Origin: JAVBMP01 sp031552315
GTDB lineage: Bacteria; Desulfobacterota; Desulfovibrionia; Desulfovibrionales; Desulfovibrionaceae
Length of the DNA: 23,426 bases
NCBI GenBank assembly: GCA_031552315.1
Contig: JAVBMP010000025.1
Location: 1 to 23,426 of the forward strand
Direction of reading: 5' to 3'
A program made the translations under genes and the position numbers. Under the pieces are notes generated by a model. It saw only the letters and a list, made by a program, of their open reading frames with translations, did not search any database and was not told the DNA's origin. Below are positions 14,130 through 20,292 of the stretch, in pieces (position 1 is the stretch's first letter; every line of letters begins with the position of its first letter).

Positions 14130-17100
14130 CTACATCAATGAAAGCTGGGTTTCCACCTTGCGGTGCACGGCCTTCAGGCAGCTGCGCTTCAAATCTTCCT
14201 GCGGCAGGCGGCTTAGGAAGCGCGAGGGCATAAGGCGTTGTTCATGCCCGAACAGCATGCGTTTTACCGCGCGGGAAAGGTACAGGCCTTTTTGGGCGCG
14301 GGTAAGGCCAACATAGAACAGGCGCAATTCTTCCGCCATATCCATGGGCGAGGGCGGGGGCTGGTCGGCCCGGCCGCTCAAAAGGCCCGCGCCCATGAAG
14401 GGCAGCAGGCCATCTTCCAGCGCGGGCATAAAAATAATGGGAAATTCCAGCCCCTTGGAAGCGTGCAAGGTCATTATCTGCACCTTTTCGCTTTTGGCGC
14501 GCACCAGTTCCAGCTCATTTTGCAGGCTTATCCAGTTTAACAGGCCCTTCCAGCCCCGGTGGCGGTCATAGGCCTTTATCAGGCCGGTAAAGGCGGGGCT
14601 TTTCCAAAACCCGGCGTTGAAGGGCGGGCGGCTTTCCATGTAGGCGGCAATGGCGATGGGGCCGCGCAACATTACGGTTTCCGGGCATTCCATGCCGGGG
14701 TCGCTGTCCGGCTGTTCTCTGGAAAAGCGTTCCGGGTTCACATCCGGGGCAAGGCGGTCTTTAAGGACGGGGTTTACGCCAAGCTGGTATTCTTCCGGCT
14801 GCACCGGCTGGCCGCCTATGCCCAGCATGCGGCGGGCCGCGTTCAAAATGCGCTGAATAAGCGGGTCGGCCCAAAAGGCGTCCGCCAGGGGAATGCTGTA
14901 GGGTATGCCCGCCCGGTGCAAGGCCCGCTGAATGGGCAAAATAAGGCCGCGCGTGCGCACCAGCACGGCAAAATCCCCCGGGCTGAAGCTTTGCCCGGCC
15001 AATACGGACTGGCCGGAATTTTGCCCGGCCCCGGCGCTTTTGTTGGCCCCGGCATTTTTGTCCCTGAGCGCATCGTCCAGCGTGTGGCTGCCGCTGCCCA
15101 TAAGGCGAATAATTTCCCCGGCTATCCAGGCCGCTTCCGCTTCCGCGCTGGGGGCGTCAAAAAGTTTTATTTCGCCGGGATGGTTGCCTTGCGGGGCGGG
15201 CAGCATTGGTTCCGCAGCGTCCGGGCCGTGCAGGGTCTGGTCTGCCAGACGCACAATTTGCGGGGCGCTGCGGTAGTTCCGCTTCAGGCGGAAGCTGAGC
15301 AGGGCGGGCCACTGGCGGCGCAAAAACGGTTCCACATCGCCAAAGGCCCCGCGAAAACCGTATATGGACTGATCCGGGTCGCCAATGCCAAAAAAGCCGC
15401 GCCCGTCCGGGGGCAGCAGGTTTTTTACCAGGGTGAGCTGAAGGAGCGAAAGATCCTGAATTTCATCTACCAGCACAAAATCCCAGGGGCGGATAAACTT
15501 GCCGCTTCGCGTCTGTTCCAGCCAAAATTCCAGCAGGTCTGTGTAGTCCAGCAGGTTCCAGGCGTTTTTTTGCAGGGTGTAACGGCTGTTCAGCGGGGCC
15601 AGTTCCGGGGGCAGCAGGGCCAGCCGTTCCCGGCAAAGGTTCAAATTTTTCCAGTGTTCACGCAGGGCGGGGCGGGCCTGTTCCGGGTTGGCTTCCACAA
15701 ACACCTGAAAGGCGCTTTCTTCGGTCAGCAGGACGGGGTTTTCTCCGGAAAGGCGCAGCCAGTGTTCCAGGGCCAGGGCGTGCAGGGTATCTGTGCGGGG
15801 CAGGAAGGCCCCCGGCCCAAGGGCCGCGTTGAGGCGCTGATCCATTTCCGAGGCGGCGCGGCGGGTAAAGGTAAGGGCCAGAATTTTTTTCGGGTTTACC
15901 CCGGCCTTGATCAAGGCGTCTATTTTGGCGACAAGGGTGCGGGTTTTGCCGCTGCCCGGCCCGGCCAGCACCAGGGCGGGGTGTTCCACGGTTTCCGCGC
16001 TGCCGATGGCCGCTTCCTGCGCCGGGTCAAGCGCGCCGGGTTTGTAAGTTACCGGGGCGCCTTCAAGGGTGGAAAAGGAAAAACCGCCGGATTCTTCCGC
16101 GTCCGCGCCTTCCGGCCCGTTGGCTTCCGCGGGCAAGCCTGCCGCTGATCTGGCCCATTTGCCTTGCTGGCTCGCTTCCGCCGTTCCCGCCGTCCCCGCC
16201 GTTCCAGCCGTTCCCGCCGTCCCCGCCGTTCCAGCAGGCTCGGACGGTTCTTCGTCCGTTTTTTTCCCGGCGCGGGCCTTGCGTTTTTTTATGGGTGGCT
16301 GGGCATTTTCCGCCAAATTTTCCGGGTTGCCCGCGCTGCCTGTTCCAGCTTCGGAATTTTCCGCTTTACGGCTTTTTTTGCCTTTTTTCAGGCCATCCAG
16401 CAGGGCCAGTTCCGCTGTTTTTGGTTCCGGCGTTCTCAGCAGGGCGGCCCCGTGCATAAATTCCTTTCTTTCCGCGTCGCTGAACACGCGTATCACGCCG
16501 TATTCACCGTCATACCCGCCCTGGCAGCGCACCTGCCCGCGCCGCATGCGGCCAATGCCTTCACCCAGCGGCGGGTAAAAGCGGGCAAGGTCATCTTCCG
16601 GCGTTTGGGTAAGAATTTGCAGCTCCGGCCCGTGCAGTTGCGCCAGCTTGGCGTAGGCTTCCGCCACCTTGCGGGTTTTTGGGCCGCAATTGAAAATTTC
16701 ACCCAGAAGCTCCGGCAGGGGGATAAGGGAATGGAAGCTTTCACCCGGTTGGAAGACCGGCTCCGCCCGGTCCGCCAGGTCATGCACCCGGCTTAGCACG
16801 CCAATGGTAAGCGCCTTGCCGCAAACCGGGCAAAGGCCGTTCAGGGCGCGGGTTTCTTCCGGCGTAAGCACAACGTTGCAGGCGCGGTGCCCATCCAGGT
16901 GGTATTTGCCTTCATCGGGGAAAAATTCCAAGGTGCCAAGGAAGCGCGTTTGACCGTTTTGCGCGGCCTGTCCGGCGGGGGCGGGTACGCCCGGGCCTCC
17001 TTCCGGTCTTCCATCCGGGCCTCCTTCCGGGCTTCCATTTGGCCCGCGCAAGGCCTGCAACACGCCGTCATATGAAAGCTCTCCGCTGAAGAGGTTGGCT

Positions 17101-17810
17101 TCCCGCCCCAGGTTTTCCCCGGAATGCGCGTCAGAATTGGAAACCATGCGGTATTTGTCCAGGGCGCTTACCATGCGGTTCATGGCCGGGTCTGAGGAAA
17201 GGCCGGTTTCCAGCGCGAAAATATGGCCGCTCAGGTCGCCGAAGCAGTCTTCCAGCCGGTTGAAGCCGGATTTGGAACCGAACAGAGAAAACCACGGAGT
17301 CCAGATATGCGCGGGTATCAAAAAGGCCTGGGGGTGGGCTTCCAGCACCAGTTCCAGCAGGTTGCGCGCTGAAAGGCCAAGAATGGGGCGGCCATCGGAC
17401 TTCAGGTTGCCCAGTTCGCCCAGCTTGGCGCAAAACCGTTTGGCCGCTTCAAAGTTGGGCATAAAAACCAGGTTGTGCACCTTGCGCACCTGCCCGTCCT
17501 GCTTGTAAATGGAGCTTATTTCCCCCTGAAGCATGAACAGCGGCGGCTGGCCGGGTATGCGCCCTTTCCATTCCGGCAGGGCATTGTCGGCGGCTTTTGG
17601 GTCTTTAAGGCGGTACAGGCCGGAATTTTCATGCGGCGTAAGGGCTTCTTCAAGTTCCGCCAGCCAGGCCGGGTGGGTAAAATCGCCGCTGCCCAGCAAC
17701 GACAGGCCCTTTATTCCGGCCCAGGCCGCCAGCAGGGCAGGGGAAAGGCGAGAGCTTGTGGCCCGTGAATAACGGGAATGAATGTGCAAATCCGCTTTAA
17801 ATTCTTGCAT
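14130..17810 (-). CDS. Fusion of an Endonuclease Q-like PHP nuclease with a UvrD/Rep helicase
   Basis: A 1226-residue protein. Residues 1-~460 match the EndoQ family: PHP motif D7-LHIHSRYS with H9/H11, LGSGDFTHP, LKSDGRPILGLSARNLLE, PAHIWTPWFSLFGSKSGFN, ALETGLSSDPAMN, SNSDAHSGENLGREAN, EFFPDEGKYHLDGHR-x-C, CPVCGKALTIGVLSR (zinc finger), EIFNCGPKTRKV and GYDGEYGVI. EndoQ cuts DNA 5' of deaminated bases and abasic sites. Residues ~460-595 are a Lys-rich then Gly-Thr-Ala-repeat linker. Residues ~598-1226 are a superfamily 1A helicase: Q motif LDPAQEAAI, Walker A AGPGSGKT (K622), VDEIQD (~781), GDPDQSIYGFRG, FRLKRNYRS, TLHASKGLEF (~1112) and FYVGLTRAQKGLYLS (~1164). A second low-complexity insert (about 30 residues of Gly/Pro) lies near ~258-285 and another near ~945-970. 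The fusion suggests incision coupled to strand unwinding in repair of deaminated DNA. GGA lies 7-9 nt before the ATG. Confidence 0.88.
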   Translation of the reverse strand: MQEFKADLHIHSRYSRATSSRLSPALLAAWAGIKGLSLLGSGDFTHPAWLAELEEALTPHENSGLYRLKDPKAADNALPEWKGRIPGQPPLFMLQGEISSIYKQDGQVRKVHNLVFMPNFEAAKRFCAKLGELGNLKSDGRPILGLSARNLLELVLEAHPQAFLIPAHIWTPWFSLFGSKSGFNRLEDCFGDLSGHIFALETGLSSDPAMNRMVSALDKYRMVSNSDAHSGENLGREANLFSGELSYDGVLQALRGPNGSPEGGPDGRPEGGPGVPAPAGQAAQNGQTRFLGTLEFFPDEGKYHLDGHRACNVVLTPEETRALNGLCPVCGKALTIGVLSRVHDLADRAEPVFQPGESFHSLIPLPELLGEIFNCGPKTRKVAEAYAKLAQLHGPELQILTQTPEDDLARFYPPLGEGIGRMRRGQVRCQGGYDGEYGVIRVFSDAERKEFMHGAALLRTPEPKTAELALLDGLKKGKKSRKAENSEAGTGSAGNPENLAENAQPPIKKRKARAGKKTDEEPSEPAGTAGTAGTAGTAGTAGTAEASQQGKWARSAAGLPAEANGPEGADAEESGGFSFSTLEGAPVTYKPGALDPAQEAAIGSAETVEHPALVLAGPGSGKTRTLVAKIDALIKAGVNPKKILALTFTRRAASEMDQRLNAALGPGAFLPRTDTLHALALEHWLRLSGENPVLLTEESAFQVFVEANPEQARPALREHWKNLNLCRERLALLPPELAPLNSRYTLQKNAWNLLDYTDLLEFWLEQTRSGKFIRPWDFVLVDEIQDLSLLQLTLVKNLLPPDGRGFFGIGDPDQSIYGFRGAFGDVEPFLRRQWPALLSFRLKRNYRSAPQIVRLADQTLHGPDAAEPMLPAPQGNHPGEIKLFDAPSAEAEAAWIAGEIIRLMGSGSHTLDDALRDKNAGANKSAGAGQNSGQSVLAGQSFSPGDFAVLVRTRGLILPIQRALHRAGIPYSIPLADAFWADPLIQRILNAARRMLGIGGQPVQPEEYQLGVNPVLKDRLAPDVNPERFSREQPDSDPGMECPETVMLRGPIAIAAYMESRPPFNAGFWKSPAFTGLIKAYDRHRGWKGLLNWISLQNELELVRAKSEKVQIMTLHASKGLEFPIIFMPALEDGLLPFMGAGLLSGRADQPPPSPMDMAEELRLFYVGLTRAQKGLYLSRAVKRMLFGHEQRLMPSRFLSRLPQEDLKRSCLKAVHRKVETQLSLM
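16181..16234 (-). repeat. Perfect 27-bp duplication (itself 3 x 9 bp) in the EndoQ-UvrD linker
   Basis: The 27-bp segment 16181-16207 is repeated exactly at 16208-16234; each is three near-identical 9-bp units. On the - strand it codes for successive Gly-Thr-Ala triplets (residues ~526-543). Perfect identity suggests a recent or still changing expansion. Confidence 0.85.
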
Positions 17811-17861
17811 GTTTTTTTCCGGCTGGGCAACAGTTTCAAATAACTATGGCAATATTGGGCC

Positions 17862-17912
17862 CTTGCGCAATGGCTTCAATATATACCCGAACCCCCTTCA
17901 AGGCAAGCTTGC
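17862..17912 (+). repeat. Palindrome-only copy of the dispersed element, adjacent to a full copy
   Basis: TTGCGCAATGGCTTC at about 17864-17878 matches the far end of the complete copies (compare CAACGGCTTC at 6561). About 30 bp of unrelated sequence separates it from the start of the next full copy. It lies between the EndoQ-UvrD start and the element array, so it may sit in that gene's upstream region. Confidence 0.6.
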
Positions 17913-18043
17913 GCAATGGCCCTTTTGCCCTTTTGCGGCGTTGTCCGGCGTCCCGCGCAGGGGTCATATATGTTTGGATATACTCCCCCCGCGCGGGGCG
18001 CGGACGCCTTGCAAAAGGACAAAAAATCTCATTGCGCAATGGC
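17909..18043 (+). repeat. Dispersed palindrome-bounded repeat element, complete copy
   Basis: Begins TTGCGCAATGGCCCTTTTGC and continues with CCTTTTGCGGCGTTGTCCGG, CCCGCGC, the AT-rich core GGTCATATATGTTTGGATAT with ACTCCC, CCGCGCGG, then CAAAAGGACAAAAAATCTCA and a second palindrome at 18031-18043. Block order and sequence match the inverted copy at 6561-6712. Several overlapping open frames cross it in all directions and are products of the repeat. Confidence 0.8.
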
Positions 18044-18090
18044 CCTTTTGCCCTTTTGCGGCGTTGTCCGGCATCCCGCGCGTACGGGCC
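18032..18090 (+). repeat. Truncated tandem copy of the dispersed element
   Basis: The first 50 bases (18032-18081) repeat 17909-17958 with one difference (GGCA for GGCG), so the closing palindrome of the previous copy doubles as the opening of this one. The match is lost soon after CCCGCGCG, before the AT-rich core. Confidence 0.8.
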
Positions 18091-18109
18091 AAACAGCCAT
18101 GCCACTCGT

Positions 18110-18148
18110 TCAGAGGGCGTTATGCCTTTACAGCATAACGCCCTCTGA
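18110..18148. repeat. Perfect 16-bp-stem hairpin downstream of the rrf2-type gene
   Basis: TCAGAGGGCGTTATGC (18110-18125) and its exact complement GCATAACGCCCTCTGA (18133-18148) flank a 7-nt loop. It lies 27 nt past the regulator stop on the - strand. There is no T tract on either side, so it is not a standard intrinsic terminator; it could stop transcription weakly, protect a 3' end, or be a repeat. Confidence 0.7.
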
Positions 18149-18175
18149 GCAAATAGCCTGAGCTGTTCGCAAAGG

Positions 18176-18691
18176 TTATTTCTTCACTTTTTTGTGAATC
18201 ACTGCCTTTTTGCTGTTTTTTTTGCTGGCTGGCGGCAGCGTTTGGGCAATGTGGCACTGTTCTCCGTGGGTTGCCGGCGCGTGAGCACGCTGGCCCAGAA
18301 GGTCATGAATGTTTATGGAATCCAGTTCATTTTCCAACGCGCGTGAGGCTTTGATCCAGGCGGCCCTTGTAAGGCACTGGTCTTTGCGCTCGCAATTTGT
18401 TTCTTCATGCGCGCTGCACATGGTAAGGCTTATGCCGCCTTCCATAAGGCGGACAATGTGCCCAAGGGTGATGTCTTTGGGAGGACGCGCCAACATGTGC
18501 CCCCCGGTGGAACCCCGTATGCTGCTGGTTATACCGGCCTGCTTGAGGTCTTTGAGAATTTGTTCAATGAATTGAACAGATACGCCCGTGCGTTCAGAAA
18601 GTCTTCCGGCCGGCACAGGTTTGCCCTGATCATGCCGGCCAAGTTCAAGAAGAATTCTGGCCGCGTAGCGGGTTCTTGCTGAAAGCTTCAT
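18176..18691 (-). CDS. Rrf2-family Fe-S transcriptional regulator (IscR/NsrR-like)
   Basis: A 171-residue winged-helix regulator. The DNA-binding part is typical: LSERTGVSVQFIEQILKDL (recognition helix), then AGITSSIRGSTGGHMLARPP (wing), residues ~31-71. C92, C100 and C106 (C-x7-C-x5-C) are placed where IscR/NsrR-type proteins bind their cluster, so it probably senses iron-sulfur status, redox or NO. The C terminus is a Lys-rich tail (SKKNSKKAVIHKKVKK) unlike most family members. The ATG at 18691 was chosen because the family starts MKLSxRTRYAxR; AAGG lies 11 nt upstream. The longer open frame to 18769 adds non-homologous residues. It is divergent from hypA-hypB, which it might control, but that is inference. 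Confidence 0.9.
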   Translation of the reverse strand: MKLSARTRYAARILLELGRHDQGKPVPAGRLSERTGVSVQFIEQILKDLKQAGITSSIRGSTGGHMLARPPKDITLGHIVRLMEGGISLTMCSAHEETNCERKDQCLTRAAWIKASRALENELDSINIHDLLGQRAHAPATHGEQCHIAQTLPPASKKNSKKAVIHKKVKK

Positions 18692-18739
18692 AACGTAGTC
18701 TACCTTGAATAAAGAGTAATGCGATAAAAAAAGTTGGTT

Positions 18740-18769
18740 TAAATTTTCACATTTACCATAAAATGTCAA
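18740..18769 (-). promoter_or_regulatory. Candidate promoter and autoregulatory operator of the Rrf2 gene
   Basis: On the - strand a perfect TTGACA -35 (18769-18764) is followed by an AT-rich AAATTT/AATTTA -10 candidate at 17-18 nt. Between them sits an inverted repeat, ACATTT-N6-AAATGT (18749-18766). A dyad placed between -35 and -10 is what a self-repressing Rrf2 regulator would use. The -10 is weak; the dyad is read directly. Confidence 0.45.
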
Positions 18770-18840
18770 ATTATGGTTTTTGCCCGCAGGGGCCAGCCTT
18801 TGCCGCCGATAAACATGTTTTTGTTATGTTCTTGCGGTGT

Positions 18841-18904
18841 TACCTCCTTTATGTGAAAATCTGACTTTGGCCCTACTATATGCCCAAAATGAAATAAAAG
18901 TCAA
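18841..18904 (-). promoter_or_regulatory. Second - strand promoter with an orphan Shine-Dalgarno
   Basis: On the - strand TTGACT (18904-18899), 18 nt and TATAGT (18880-18875) form a good sigma-70 match. About 20 nt downstream comes AAAGGAGGTAAC (18853-18842), a near-perfect Shine-Dalgarno. No start codon follows at 4-14 nt; the nearest ATG is 26 nt on and opens a 16-residue frame. The transcript would run on into the Rrf2 gene, adding a leader of about 175 nt. Confidence 0.4.
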
Positions 18905-19216
18905 AAAAAACTTTCAGTTAAATACAGAATATTTTGCCGTGAGCAGCCTTACGTTTGTGGTTAGAGCATTTCTTTAGAACAGATTAATTTTAACATTATG
19001 CATTTTAAAGGCATTTTGAAAGGCAACATTTTATCGCACGCGCACCAGCCGAAACGGCTGGTGCTAAAGGCACGCTACGCTGCTCGCTTGCGGGCGCCTG
19101 CTGCGCATCCGCCGTGCGGTAAAAACGCCCGGTCGCATGAAACGCCCCGGCGGCACCCTGTGAAATACCCGGCGGGTGTATCGACTTTTCAAGTTTTTTG
19201 GCCTATAGTCCTTCCC
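18905..19216. other. Intergenic stretch before hypA with one perfect hairpin
   Basis: The first ~110 bp are AT rich and probably hold the hypA promoter, which could not be pinned down. A perfect 10-bp hairpin, GCACCAGCCG-aaa-CGGCTGGTGC, lies at 19042-19064 with no T tract. The remainder is GC rich. An open frame running from 18998 into hypA is not used, because HypA must begin Met-His. Confidence 0.5.
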
Positions 19217-19582
19217 ATGCATGAAATGTCTGTTGCTGCCAGCCTTTTGGCAATGATTCGTGAAGAGATGGAACGCCACGGGGCGCAACGTCTTCTTTTG
19301 GCGCGTGTGCGTTGCGGGGCGCTTTCCAACATAGTGCCGGAATCGCTGGAAATGGCCTTTGAACTGGCCGTGCAGGAAACGGATTTTGATGGGGCCCGGC
19401 TGGAAATTGTAAAAGACCCTCTTATACTGTCCTGCGGGCAGTGCGGGCGGGAATTTGACCCGGCTGAAGGCGGCGTTTACCTGCCTTCACAGTTTGCGCC
19501 CTGCCCGTTTTGCGGGCATGAGTTCACCCACCGGGTAATTTCCGGCAAGGGCCTTTACCTTGAACATATTGAAGCGGAGTGA
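19217..19582 (+). CDS. hypA: Hydrogenase nickel-incorporation protein HypA
   Basis: This 121-residue nickel metallochaperone acts with HypB to load Ni into NiFe hydrogenase. The start MHEMSVA gives the Ni-binding N-terminal Met-His-Glu. The structural zinc site is two CxxC pairs, C73/C76 (CGQCG) and C96/C99 (CPFCG). The conserved RVRCGALSNIVPESLEMAFE is at ~31-50. There is no recognisable Shine-Dalgarno before 19217 (CTTCCC), which is odd for this window. hypB follows with its Shine-Dalgarno overlapping the hypA stop. No hydrogenase structural genes or hypC-F are in the window. Confidence 0.95.
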   Translation: MHEMSVAASLLAMIREEMERHGAQRLLLARVRCGALSNIVPESLEMAFELAVQETDFDGARLEIVKDPLILSCGQCGREFDPAEGGVYLPSQFAPCPFCGHEFTHRVISGKGLYLEHIEAE

Positions 19583-19584
19583 AA

Positions 19585-20280
19585 ATGGAAATTGAAGTGG
19601 GCCGTAGCGTGCTGGAAAGCAATGACCAGCAGGCCGGGCGGTTGCGAGAAATTTTCCGGCGCGGCAAGGTGCTTGTGCTTAACCTTATAAGCTCTCCCGG
19701 CGCGGGCAAAACTTCACTTTTGGAACGCACCCTCAAGGATCTTTCCGGCGAATTTCGCATGGCGGTTATTGAAGGAGACCTGCAAACAGATAACGACGCC
19801 CGCCGGGTTGCGGCCACCGGCGCGAAGGCCGTGCAAATAAACACCAACGGCGGCTGCCACCTTGACGCCCGCATGGTGGAACGCGTGCTGGACAACTTCA
19901 ATCTTGACGAGCTGGATATACTTTTTGTGGAAAATGTGGGCAACCTGGTCTGCCCGGTGGAATTTGACTGCGGAGAAGACCACAAAATAGCCCTGCTAAG
20001 CGTGACCGAAGGTGACGACAAGCCAGAAAAATACCCCTTGCTCTTCAACCTGGCGTCCGTAATGATTTTGAATAAAATTGACCTGTTGCCCTATGTGGAT
20101 TTTGATGTGGAACGGGCCGGGCGCTTTGCCTCGCAACTTAACGCGGGCCTGAAAATATTCCCGCTGGCCTGCCGCCGCAAGGACGCGGACGCGCAAAGCC
20201 CGGACGACGGGCTTGCGGCCTGGTATGACTGGCTGCGCAAGGCCCGGGCGGAAAAGGCCGCCGGCGCCGCAAAAGCCTAA
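19585..20280 (+). CDS. hypB: Hydrogenase nickel-incorporation GTPase HypB
   Basis: A 231-residue SIMIBI-class GTPase that drives nickel insertion into NiFe hydrogenase. It has the P-loop SPGAGKTS (37-44), EGDLQTDND (63-71), the metal-site pair C91-H92 (GGCHLDA), the switch ENVGNLVCP (116-124, C123) and NKID (163-166). The N-terminal His-rich or CxxCGC high-affinity nickel site seen in some HypB is absent. The ATG at 19585 was chosen: GGAG lies 5 nt upstream, within the hypA stop region. A GTG at 19579 overlapping the hypA stop is the alternative. It is followed 12 nt later by the Smr-domain gene. Confidence 0.96.
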   Translation: MEIEVGRSVLESNDQQAGRLREIFRRGKVLVLNLISSPGAGKTSLLERTLKDLSGEFRMAVIEGDLQTDNDARRVAATGAKAVQINTNGGCHLDARMVERVLDNFNLDELDILFVENVGNLVCPVEFDCGEDHKIALLSVTEGDDKPEKYPLLFNLASVMILNKIDLLPYVDFDVERAGRFASQLNAGLKIFPLACRRKDADAQSPDDGLAAWYDWLRKARAEKAAGAAKA

Positions 20281-20292
20281 GGGAGTTCCGCT

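Noticed and set aside
14559..16148. 529-residue + strand open frame
   Set aside because: It is the antisense shadow of the EndoQ-UvrD gene, whose motifs are intact.
17836..18161. Several overlapping 80-120 residue open frames on both strands
   Set aside because: They lie within the dispersed repeat array, repeat the same residues because the DNA repeats, and have no start signal or family resemblance.
19042..19064. Hairpin before hypA as an intrinsic terminator
   Set aside because: The stem is perfect but no T tract follows on either strand.
18998..19216. N-terminal extension of HypA by 73 residues
   Set aside because: The family must start Met-His for nickel binding, and the extension is Arg/Pro-rich translated intergenic DNA.
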